A stretch of DNA of 7,527 nucleotides from NCBI GenBank assembly GCA_937901055.1, contig CALCGO010000265.1, positions 1 through 7,527 on the forward strand, in the 5' to 3' direction. Shown here in pieces: positions 1-5,984 of the stretch; position 1 is the first letter of the stretch, and every line of letters begins with the position of its first letter. The notes beneath the pieces were generated by a model, which was given only the letters and a program-made list of their open reading frames with translations, was not told the origin of the DNA and made no database searches. Both the position numbers and the translations under genes were made by a program. The DNA is from an uncultured Rhodobacterales bacterium (lineage in GTDB: Bacteria > Pseudomonadota > Alphaproteobacteria > Rhodobacterales > Rhodobacteraceae).

Positions 1-566
1 TCCCCGCCAACCCCGATACGTTCGGGATCACCACCAAGACTGGTGGCGTTAGCGCGCACCCATTTATAGGCGGCAATCGCATCAAGGGGCGCACAGGGGA
101 ACTTGTGTTCAGGCGCTAGACGATAATCGACCGCGATAACAATGCAATTCGACCAATCGGCGAGCTTTCCGCATATGCCGTCATGGCTGTCCAGATTACC
201 CTGAACCCAGCCGCCCCCGTGAAAATACACCAGAATTGGCCGTGGGCGATGTTTCGCAGGGCCGCTGTAAATCCGGGCGGGAAGCTTGCCGTCGGCACCG
301 TCAATCTCGATATCTTCTTTGCGAAACAATTCAGGCGCAGGTTCGTCAAAAAGATCAACGGCTTTATCCGTCATCTTCCGACTTTCCTCTACGGTGGGAA
401 CCACACCTGCTGGCCGTGTAGCGTTGGCGAGCCGCCCGACAGCCTGCGCTTTCACGTCAAGTGTTCGAGCCCCAAGCGTTTCGCGCCGCCCGAAATACAC
501 CAGCTTCATCAGGGGTTCCGGCAGGCACGCCGTTACCAACGCCCAGAGTATTGCAATTTTGCCCAA
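1..566 (-). CDS. Alpha/beta hydrolase, HSL-type (family IV) carboxylesterase, 3' end outside window
   Basis: This is probably an esterase or lipase-like hydrolase acting on short acyl or aryl esters; the natural substrate cannot be told. The translation contains the oxyanion-hole motif HGGGW (preceded by ILVYF), then VDYRLAPEH and, at the window edge, ERIGVGG followed by a codon starting GA. This fits the start of the GDSAGG nucleophile elbow of the hormone-sensitive-lipase family, but the Ser, Asp and His of the triad lie outside the window. The start is uncertain. TTG at 566 has GGGAGG eight bases upstream and gives an N-terminus (LPEPLMKLVYFGRR..., then TLDVKAQAVGRLANA) resembling family members. 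In-frame ATGs at 509 and 374 lack as good a site, and 374 would remove the family-like N-terminal segment. It follows the SDR gene on the same strand beyond a terminator, so it may be a separate transcription unit. Confidence 0.85.
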   Translation of the reverse strand, partial: MGKIAILWALVTACLPEPLMKLVYFGRRETLGARTLDVKAQAVGRLANATRPAGVVPTVEESRKMTDKAVDLFDEPAPELFRKEDIEIDGADGKLPARIYSGPAKHRPRPILVYFHGGGWVQGNLDSHDGICGKLADWSNCIVIAVDYRLAPEHKFPCAPLDAIAAYKWVRANATSLGGDPERIGVGG

Positions 567-601
567 ATAAAAGCCCTCCCGATTTGTGTTTCGGGAAGGC
601 T
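564..601 (-). terminator. Rho-independent terminator after the thiolase-SDR genes
   Basis: On the minus strand an 11-bp stem with one mismatch (AGCCTTCCCGA pairing with TCGGGAGGGCT, arms at 601-591 and 582-572) encloses an 8-base loop and is followed directly by TTTATTT. It lies about 30 bases past the SDR stop codon. There is no T-tract on the plus-strand side, so it is directional. Its 3' arm contains the GGGAGG that would serve as ribosome binding site for the TTG start of the downstream hydrolase. Confidence 0.8.
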
Positions 602-632
602 ACAGCGGGGATGCGGTGGGCGCAATGCTGGC

Positions 633-1403
633 TCAGCGCGGGGCCATACGGATCGCGCCATCCAGACGGATAACCTCGCCGTTCAGCATCGGGTTCTGCG
701 CGATATGCGCGACCAGCGATGCATATTCCGCCGGATCACCAAGGCGTGACGGGAACGGTACTTGCGCGCCAAGCGCCGCTTGCACCTCTTCGGGCATACT
801 TGCCAACATTGGCGTCAGGAACAGGCCCGGTGCAATGGCCATAACGCGAACGCCGTTGCGCGACAAATCGCGGGCCATCGGGATAGTCATCGCGGCGACA
901 CCGCCTTTGGAGGCAGCATAGGCGACTTGGCCGATCTGACCCTCGAACGCCGCAACCGATGCCGTGTTAATAATCACACCGCGTTCACCATCGTCGTTCA
1001 TAGGATCCGCTTTGCTCATCCCAGTCGCCGATTGGCTGGAGACATTGAACGTCCCGATCAGGTTGACGCCAATGGTTTTGTTGAACAGGTCCGGCTGGTG
1101 GTAATTCCCGTCACGGTCCACTGTTTTGGCGGCAAAAGCGATGCCCGCACAGCTAACACAAATGCGTTCTTGCCCGTGAATTTGCCGCGCTTGGGCAAAC
1201 GCGACGGATACGCTTTCGACGTCAGAAACATCCACCTTGCAGAACAACCCACCAATTTCTTTGGCAACTTCTTCGCCGCGCTCAGCATTCATATCAAAGA
1301 TCGCAACCCGAACGCCTTGCTCGGCCAACCCGCGCGCGGTTGCTTCGCCAAGGCCCGAAGCGCCACCTGTTACAACGGCAGCAATTTTGTTGGAAAGTTT
1401 CAT
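633..1403 (-). CDS. SDR-family 3-hydroxyacyl-CoA dehydrogenase-like oxidoreductase
   Basis: This is a 256-residue classical short-chain dehydrogenase/reductase, probably an NAD-dependent cytosolic enzyme that oxidises 3-hydroxyacyl-CoA, like the HSD10/type II 3-hydroxyacyl-CoA dehydrogenases. The nucleotide-binding motif TGGASGLG is at residues 12-19, Asp37 ends beta-2 (favouring NAD over NADP), a CAG motif (NAG-type) is at 85-87 and Asn114 lies in GVNL. The catalytic set is Ser149, Tyr162 and Lys166 (YAASK). The insert around residues 128-141 (SKADPMNDDGERG) before the INTAS strand resembles the HSD10-like subgroup. The start ATG overlaps the thiolase stop as ATGA, indicating translational coupling. 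Together they would carry out the last two steps of a beta-oxidation-type cycle, or acetoacetyl-CoA reduction in reverse. The substrate is inferred from context; the SDR fold itself is certain. Confidence 0.93.
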   Translation of the reverse strand: MKLSNKIAAVVTGGASGLGEATARGLAEQGVRVAIFDMNAERGEEVAKEIGGLFCKVDVSDVESVSVAFAQARQIHGQERICVSCAGIAFAAKTVDRDGNYHQPDLFNKTIGVNLIGTFNVSSQSATGMSKADPMNDDGERGVIINTASVAAFEGQIGQVAYAASKGGVAAMTIPMARDLSRNGVRVMAIAPGLFLTPMLASMPEEVQAALGAQVPFPSRLGDPAEYASLVAHIAQNPMLNGEVIRLDGAIRMAPR

Positions 1404-2584
1404 GCCGGCACCTCGATCGCAATCGCCGTACCTTCACCGCCGCCGATACAAATCGCGGCCATACCTTTGGTTTTGCCGTGATGCTCCAATGCGTGCAGCA
1501 GGGTCACGATAATCCGCGTGCCCGACGCCCCGATAGGATGGCCGAGCGCCGTCGCCCCGCCATTAATATTCATCTTGTCGCGCGAAATGCCCATCTCGTG
1601 CATGAAGGCCATCGGCACAACGGCGAAGGCTTCGTTAACCTCCCAGATATCGACATCGTCGACAGACCAGCCGATCCGTTCCATCAACTTGTTCGCAGCG
1701 GGAACAGGAGCCGTCGTGAACCAGCCCGGTTCCTGAGCATGGCTACCATGCCCCATAATGCGTGCACGAATAGTTAACCCCCGCGCTTTGGCTTCGGATT
1801 CCCGCATCATGACCAGCGCCGCCGCTCCATCGGAAATGGACGACGCATTCGCTGCCGTGACGGACCCGTCTTTCTTGAACGCAGGTCGCAGTGTCGGGAT
1901 TTTTTCGGGCCGCGCGTTGCCGGGTTGTTCGTCAACGCCAACCGTCACGTCACCTTTGCGGGTTTTGATGGTGACCGGCGAAACTTCCGCATCAAACGCG
2001 CCGCTATCAATCGCCTCAACTGCATTCGACAGGGATTTCAACGCATAAGCATCCTGATCTTCGCGGGTGAACTGATATTTCTCGGCGCAATCCTCGGCAA
2101 ACGTGCCCATCAGACGACCTTTGTCATATGCATCCTCAAGCCCATCCAGAAACATGTGATCAATAACCTGCCCATGCCCAATCCGTGCGCCTTCGCGCAT
2201 TTTCGGCAGAAGGTACGGCGCATTCGTCATGCTTTCCATCCCGCCTGCAACCACGATCTTGCCGTTGTCAGCCAGCAATTGATCATGCGCCGCCATCACG
2301 GTTTTCATTCCGGAGCCACACATCTTGTTCAGCGTTGTTGCAGGCACTTCCTGCCCCAAACCGCCTGCAAAACCGGCCTGACGCGCTGGCGCCTGACCTT
2401 GACCTGCGGGTAAAACGCAACCCATCAACAGCTCGTCAACATCCGCAGCAGCAACGCCACCGCGATCAAGGGCTGCGCGGATTGCCTCCCCGCCGAGCTC
2501 GGCGGCTGTGGCACCAGAAAGCGCGCCTTGAAAACCACCCATTGGGGTGCGGGCGGCGCCGACGATTACGATTGGGTCAGACAT
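1400..2584 (-). CDS. Acetyl-CoA C-acetyltransferase / 3-ketoacyl-CoA thiolase
   Basis: This is a full-length 394-residue thiolase, which either cleaves 3-ketoacyl-CoA with CoA or condenses two acetyl-CoA to acetoacetyl-CoA. The acylated cysteine is Cys89 in NKMCGSGMK. NEAF is at 317-320, the GGATALGHPIGASG block at 342-355 supplies His349, and Cys379 in CIGGGEG is the proton-transfer cysteine. The segment GHGQVIDHMFLDGLEDAYDKG (in part; 136-155) is typical of the proteobacterial acetyl-CoA acetyltransferase group. The start is supported by GGAG seven bases upstream. It is preceded by a same-strand GlxA/AraC regulator after a 96-bp gap holding an inverted repeat, and its stop overlaps the start of the SDR gene. 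I cannot distinguish a biosynthetic (PhaA-like) from a degradative role, or acetoacetyl-CoA from longer or branched substrates, so no gene symbol is given. Confidence 0.95.
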   Translation of the reverse strand: MSDPIVIVGAARTPMGGFQGALSGATAAELGGEAIRAALDRGGVAAADVDELLMGCVLPAGQGQAPARQAGFAGGLGQEVPATTLNKMCGSGMKTVMAAHDQLLADNGKIVVAGGMESMTNAPYLLPKMREGARIGHGQVIDHMFLDGLEDAYDKGRLMGTFAEDCAEKYQFTREDQDAYALKSLSNAVEAIDSGAFDAEVSPVTIKTRKGDVTVGVDEQPGNARPEKIPTLRPAFKKDGSVTAANASSISDGAAALVMMRESEAKARGLTIRARIMGHGSHAQEPGWFTTAPVPAANKLMERIGWSVDDVDIWEVNEAFAVVPMAFMHEMGISRDKMNINGGATALGHPIGASGTRIIVTLLHALEHHGKTKGMAAICIGGGEGTAIAIEVPA

Positions 2585-2591
2585 GATTGGA

Positions 2592-2595
2592 CTCC
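2592..2595 (-). promoter_or_regulatory. Ribosome binding site of the thiolase gene
   Basis: GGAG on the minus strand, seven bases before the ATG at 2584. It fixes the thiolase start and is well separated from the inverted repeat just upstream. Confidence 0.7.
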
Positions 2596-2602
2596 GTTGA
2601 AG

Positions 2603-2622
2603 AACTGAACGTATGGTCAGTT
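2603..2622. promoter_or_regulatory. 20-bp inverted repeat, candidate operator of the thiolase-SDR genes
   Basis: AACTGA and TCAGTT form perfect 6-bp arms around an 8-bp spacer, and 16 of 20 positions are symmetric over the whole element (inner part AACGTATGGT is partly palindromic). It lies 19-38 bases upstream of the thiolase ATG, where a repressor of the TetR or similar dimeric type could block transcription. Which regulator binds, if any, is unknown. The neighbouring AraC-type protein normally recognises direct rather than inverted repeats. Confidence 0.4.
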
Positions 2623-2651
2623 ACGCTACGCCTGATTTGGCATAACGTCCA
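2623..2651 (-). promoter_or_regulatory. Weak candidate sigma70 promoter for thiolase-SDR
   Basis: On the minus strand TGGACG (2651-2646) and TAGCGT (2628-2623) are separated by 17 bases. The -35 matches the consensus in 4 of 6 positions and the -10 in only 3. If real, the transcription start would fall inside the inverted repeat at 2603-2622, as expected for an operator. Alternatively the thiolase is read from the upstream regulator transcript. Confidence 0.25.
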
Positions 2652-2680
2652 GAGTGGTGGCAAAATTCGACGCAACGTCG

Positions 2681-3649
2681 TTAGTCCGTCTGCGCGCCGC
2701 GCTCCCGATAAGGCGTCGTGGAAAAATGCATCCGGTAGCATTTGGAAAAATGCGAAGGCGAGGTGAAACCGCTGGCCAGCGCCACGTTGATCACGGACAT
2801 ATCCGTTTGCAACAACAGGTTCCGTGCCTTCTCCAACCGCAACTCCATATAATACCGCTTGGGCGAGCGGTTCAGATAGCGACGGAACAACCGTTCCAAT
2901 TGCCGGGTGGATATACCGACATCTTCCGCCAGAATGGCCGGCGAAATCGGTTCCTCCAGATTGTCTTCCATCATTTTAATGACAGTGGACAGCTTCGCAT
3001 GCCGCACCCCGATGCGAGTGGGAATCGACAGCCGTTGCTGGTCTTTGTCCGTACGCACAGTCGTGTAAATCATTTGGTCGGCAATGCCGTTGGCCAAATC
3101 CGTACCATGCGCATTGGCAATCAATCGCAGCATCAAATCCGCCGCCGCCGTGCCACCCGCGGATGAATAGCGGTTTTTGTCGATGGTGAAAATCGACGTC
3201 GTAATCTCGTGCTCCGGAAAATCCTCGATAAAACTCTCGCGGTTTTCCCAGTGGATGGTTGACCGCCGCCCATCCAGTAATCCCGCTTTCGCCATTAAAT
3301 ATGTCGCCGTGCAAAGCCCGCCAATCGGCATACCTTTACGCGCCTCGCGGCGGATCCAGTTCAACATTCGAGGGGTCACGGCGGGCTTAATGCTTAGACC
3401 ACCGCAAAACAGGATGGTCTCGTTGCGGTCAACTTCTTCCAATCCCATATCGACATTTATCGTAACACCCGCCGAACAGGTCACGGAAATTCCGTCGTCC
3501 GATGCCAGTCGCCATTCATAGATTTTCGAACCGGCTAAACGGTTCGCAATCCGCAATGGCTCGATCGCGCTGGTGAACGCTATCAGCGAAAATTTGGGCA
3601 ATAGCATGAAGACGAATTTTGTTACTTCGGAGTCACTTGAACCAACCAT
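2681..3649 (-). CDS. GlxA-family transcriptional regulator (DJ-1/PfpI-like domain plus AraC HTH)
   Basis: This 322-residue DNA-binding regulator has a DJ-1/PfpI (GATase1-like) sensor domain at about residues 10-180 and a C-terminal AraC-type domain at about 215-315. The sensor part shows FCGGLSIKPA, GLCTATYLMAKAGLLDG with Cys113 at the nucleophile-elbow position, TIHWEN and SAGGTAAADLML. The two helix-turn-helix units are near ISPAILAEDVGISTRQLERL and SVINVALASGFTSPSHFSK. The layout matches the GlxA/GbdR/CdhR group, which includes activators of choline, glycine betaine, carnitine or arginine use; the ligand here is unknown. I chose ATG at 3649 because GAGG sits six bases upstream and the protein begins as family members do; an upstream in-frame ATG at 3733 adds 28 unlikely residues. 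It is divergent from the DAHP synthase and precedes the thiolase on the same strand, so either could be a target. Confidence 0.92.
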   Translation of the reverse strand: MVGSSDSEVTKFVFMLLPKFSLIAFTSAIEPLRIANRLAGSKIYEWRLASDDGISVTCSAGVTINVDMGLEEVDRNETILFCGGLSIKPAVTPRMLNWIRREARKGMPIGGLCTATYLMAKAGLLDGRRSTIHWENRESFIEDFPEHEITTSIFTIDKNRYSSAGGTAAADLMLRLIANAHGTDLANGIADQMIYTTVRTDKDQQRLSIPTRIGVRHAKLSTVIKMMEDNLEEPISPAILAEDVGISTRQLERLFRRYLNRSPKRYYMELRLEKARNLLLQTDMSVINVALASGFTSPSHFSKCYRMHFSTTPYRERGAQTD

Positions 3650-3675
3650 TTGCAGCCTCGCAAAAATAAGATGGC

Positions 3676-3695
3676 ACGTCGGATTTTTACGACGT
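3676..3695. promoter_or_regulatory. Inverted repeat upstream of the GlxA-type regulator
   Basis: ACGTCG (3676-3681) and CGACGT (3690-3695) are perfect 6-bp inverted arms around an AT-rich 8-bp spacer, within the divergent intergenic region and 27 bases upstream of the regulator start. It could be an autoregulatory operator. Spacing and length are modest and chance is not excluded. Confidence 0.3.
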
Positions 3696-3726
3696 CGCAA
3701 AGCCACCATTAGTGATTCTAAGGGTA

Positions 3727-3755
3727 TGGTCAATGGAAAATGCTTCCCCTATAAG
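3727..3755 (+). promoter_or_regulatory. aroG promoter: Candidate sigma70 promoter of the DAHP synthase-serB operon
   Basis: TGGTCA (3727-3732) and TATAAG (3750-3755) are separated by 17 bases and lie 35 bases before the aroG ATG. The -35 box also reads TTGACC on the opposite strand (3733-3728), so divergent promoters could share this region. The surrounding GTATGGTCA recurs in the thiolase upstream region at 2611-2619. Confidence 0.5.
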
Positions 3756-3777
3756 TGCCAAGCAAATTTTTATGGAT

Positions 3778-3782
3778 AGGAG
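3778..3782 (+). promoter_or_regulatory. Ribosome binding site deciding the aroG start
   Basis: AGGAG seven bases before ATG 3790. It supports this start over the longer in-frame option at 3712. Confidence 0.8.
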
Positions 3783-3789
3783 TAAGATC

Positions 3790-5139
3790 ATGCCTGCAAC
3801 TTGGACTAAATCTGACTGGCGCAACAAACCACGCATTCAGATGCCCGAGTATACCGACCCCGCAGCCCTCAAGCGCGTGGAAGAAAAGCTGGCGACCTAT
3901 CCACCCTTGGTGTTTGCTGGCGAGGCCCGTCGCCTTACCCGTCAACTTGGCGAAGTGGCTGAAGGCCGCGCGTTCTTGTTGCAAGGTGGCGACTGCGCCG
4001 AGAGCTTTGAGGAATTCAATGCCGACCTGATCCGCGACACTTTCAAAGTGATGCTTCAGATGGCTATCGTTCTGACGTTTGGTGCCAAGAAACCTGTCGT
4101 TAAAATCGGTCGCATGGCTGGGCAATTCGCCAAGCCGCGCTCGGCTGATACGGAAACTATTGGTGGTGTGGAACTACCGTCCTACCGTGGCGATATCATC
4201 AACGGTTTTGAGTTCACGCCCGAAGCACGCATTCCCGCGCCGGACCGTATGTTGGAAGCCTACACGCAGTCGGCGGCATCGTTGAACCTTTTGCGAGCTT
4301 TCAGCCAAGGCGGATTTGCCGATATCAAACGTGTGCATCAGTGGACGTTGGATTCAACCAAAGAAACAGGTGGCTACGAAGAATATCACGAGCTGGCCAA
4401 CCGCATTGGTGAATCGCTGGCCTTCATCGAATCTGCTGGTGCAGGCGATGCGGAAAGCATGAAGCGCGTCAGCTTCTACACCAGCCACGAGGCTTTGTTG
4501 CTGGAATACGAAGAAGCGCTTTGTCGTGTCGATTCTACCTCAGACCTGCCAGTCGCTGGCTCCGGCCACATGCTGTGGATCGGCGATCGCACACGTCAGT
4601 TGGATGGCGCACATGTTGAATTCTGTCGTGGTGTGCAAAATCCGATCGGCATGAAATGTGGTCCGACGATCGAACCTGACGACCTGATCCGCCTGATCGA
4701 CAAGCTGAACCCCGAAAACACGGCGGGTCGCCTGACCCTGATCGCGCGTTTTGGTCAAGGCAATGTGGACAAACATCTGCCAGCCCTGATCCGCGCTGTT
4801 GAACGCGAAGGCAAGAAAGTTGTCTGGTCTTGTGATCCGATGCACGGCAACACAATTAAATCGGAAAGCGGCTATAAAACCCGCCCGTTTGAGCGTGTTC
4901 TGGGCGAAGTTCGCGAATTCTTCGCTGTCCATCAGGCCGAAGGCACCTACGCAGGTGGTGTGCACTTCGAGATGACCGGCAAAGACGTGACCGAATGCAC
5001 AGGCGGCACCCGTGCCGTTGCGGACGGGGATCTGTCGGATCGTTATCACACCGCTTGTGACCCTCGCCTAAACGCAACACAGGCGCTGGAACTGTCGTTC
5101 CTTGTGGCGAAAGAGTTGCAAAAACGCGAGGAAGCGTAA
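3790..5139 (+). CDS. aroG: Class II 3-deoxy-7-phosphoheptulonate (DAHP) synthase
   Basis: The enzyme condenses phosphoenolpyruvate and erythrose 4-phosphate to DAHP, the first step of the shikimate pathway to chorismate and the aromatic amino acids, in the cytosol. The 449-residue protein has the class II (plant/mycobacterial type) signature blocks: LLQGGDCAESF at 63-73, KIGRMAGQFAKPRS at 105-118, GMKCGPT at 287-293 and WSCDPMHGNT at 346-355. By analogy with class II structures the metal ligands are Cys69, His352, Glu394 and Asp424, all present. The start is ATG 3790, with AGGAG seven bases upstream; an in-frame ATG at 3712 lies before the probable promoter and is rejected. The N-terminus (MPATWTKSDWRNKPRIQMPEY) is normal for the family. 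No leader peptide or attenuator hairpin is evident. serB follows after two bases, so the two form an operon. The symbol follows the mycobacterial name; others use aroF or aroH. Confidence 0.96.
   Translation: MPATWTKSDWRNKPRIQMPEYTDPAALKRVEEKLATYPPLVFAGEARRLTRQLGEVAEGRAFLLQGGDCAESFEEFNADLIRDTFKVMLQMAIVLTFGAKKPVVKIGRMAGQFAKPRSADTETIGGVELPSYRGDIINGFEFTPEARIPAPDRMLEAYTQSAASLNLLRAFSQGGFADIKRVHQWTLDSTKETGGYEEYHELANRIGESLAFIESAGAGDAESMKRVSFYTSHEALLLEYEEALCRVDSTSDLPVAGSGHMLWIGDRTRQLDGAHVEFCRGVQNPIGMKCGPTIEPDDLIRLIDKLNPENTAGRLTLIARFGQGNVDKHLPALIRAVEREGKKVVWSCDPMHGNTIKSESGYKTRPFERVLGEVREFFAVHQAEGTYAGGVHFEMTGKDVTECTGGTRAVADGDLSDRYHTACDPRLNATQALELSFLVAKELQKREEA
5128..5134 (+). promoter_or_regulatory. 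Ribosome binding site for the TTG start of serB
   Basis: GAGGAAG inside the last codons of the DAHP synthase gene, seven bases before TTG 5142. It decides the unusual start, because no in-frame ATG exists before residue 73 of the protein, which lies within the catalytic motif. Confidence 0.75.
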
Positions 5140-5141
5140 GT

Positions 5142-5984
5142 TTGCGCTTCTTAGTACTAACAGCTTCGGCAGGCGTGTCAGATCAATTGGCTGACCGCGC
5201 CTGCCAACTGGTTAACGGTGATTTAAACCGTTTGTCCGACAGCGCAGTAGAAATCGCGTTTTCCGGCGGTGTTCCCAACGATTTTCTGGCGGACGCAACC
5301 GTGGACATCAACATCGTCCCCGCACAAAACCGCCGCAAGAAACTGCTGATTGCTGACATGGACAGCACCATGATCCCCGTCGAATGCATAGACGAACTGG
5401 CCGATTTCGCAGGCGTCAAAGATCAGGTCTCGGAGATCACCGAACGTGCCATGCGCGGCGAGTTGAATTTCGAGGACTCGATTAACGAACGTGTCGCCCT
5501 GTTGGCCGGTCTTTCTGAAACCGTGCTAGAACAGGTATACGCCGAACGCATCTCTCTCAACCCAGGTGCGAAAACGCTGGTGCAGACGATGAACAAACTC
5601 GGCGCGATGACGGCACTCGTTTCTGGCGGTTTCGTATTTTTTACCAGCCGTGTGGCCGGCGAAACAGGCTTTCAGATGAACCAAGCCAACACGTTGATCG
5701 TAAAAGACGGTATTCTAACCGGCAAAGTCGGCATGCCGATCCTTGGGCAACAAGCCAAACTGGAAACGCTGAATGCATTGTGCAAAACGGGTGGTTATAC
5801 GCCTGCCGATGTTATGGCGGTGGGCGACGGTGCAAATGACCGCTCCATGATCGAGGCGGCCGGATTGGGCGTCGCATATCACGCCAAACAAGCCCTCGCG
5901 GATATCGCAGATGCACGGCTTTACCATTCGGACCTGACAGCATTGCTATCACTACAAGGCATAGCCGAGAGCGAATACGCCTAG
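5142..5984 (+). CDS. serB: Phosphoserine phosphatase SerB (HAD superfamily), TTG start
   Basis: SerB hydrolyses O-phospho-L-serine to L-serine, the last step of the phosphorylated serine pathway. The 280-residue protein has an N-terminal ACT-like region of about 60 residues, then the HAD core: motif I DMDSTM at 72-77 (Asp72 nucleophile, Asp74 acid/base), motif II SGGF at 161-164, Lys206 of motif III in QQAKLET, and motif IV GDGANDRSM at 228-236 with Asp229 and Asp233 as metal ligands. VECIDELADFAG and the ERAMRGELNFEDS cap segment are typical of SerB. Translation starts at TTG, two bases after the DAHP synthase stop, with a good Shine-Dalgarno inside that gene, so translation is probably coupled. 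The stop shares CTAG with the convergent PAS-like gene. Serine made here is also a co-substrate for tryptophan synthesis from chorismate, which may explain the pairing (inference). Confidence 0.95.
   Translation: MRFLVLTASAGVSDQLADRACQLVNGDLNRLSDSAVEIAFSGGVPNDFLADATVDINIVPAQNRRKKLLIADMDSTMIPVECIDELADFAGVKDQVSEITERAMRGELNFEDSINERVALLAGLSETVLEQVYAERISLNPGAKTLVQTMNKLGAMTALVSGGFVFFTSRVAGETGFQMNQANTLIVKDGILTGKVGMPILGQQAKLETLNALCKTGGYTPADVMAVGDGANDRSMIEAAGLGVAYHAKQALADIADARLYHSDLTALLSLQGIAESEYA

Noticed and set aside
183..749. A 188-codon plus-strand open frame opposite the hydrolase and the SDR end
   Set aside because: It overlaps the real minus-strand genes and a terminator, its translation is rich in Arg, Pro and Cys without any recognisable motif, and the opposite strand carries clear family signatures.
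762..1777. Overlapping plus-strand open frames of 239 and 145 codons opposite SDR and thiolase
   Set aside because: They are antisense shadows of well-supported enzymes; no family motifs and no good ribosome binding site.
2668..2680. Small hairpin CGACG-CAA-CGTCG just after the regulator stop as a terminator
   Set aside because: It has only five base pairs, a three-base loop and a short broken T-tract, so it is too weak to call; transcription may continue into the thiolase.
3650..3733. Longer start for the GlxA-type regulator at ATG 3733
   Set aside because: The 28 added residues do not look like the family, and ATG 3649 has its own Shine-Dalgarno.
3712..3789. Longer DAHP synthase start at ATG 3712, or a leader peptide in this stretch
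   Set aside because: The stretch contains the likely promoter, and AGGAG is ideally spaced for ATG 3790. A leader would need its own stop before the gene, but this frame runs straight into it, and there is no run of aromatic codons or attenuator hairpin.
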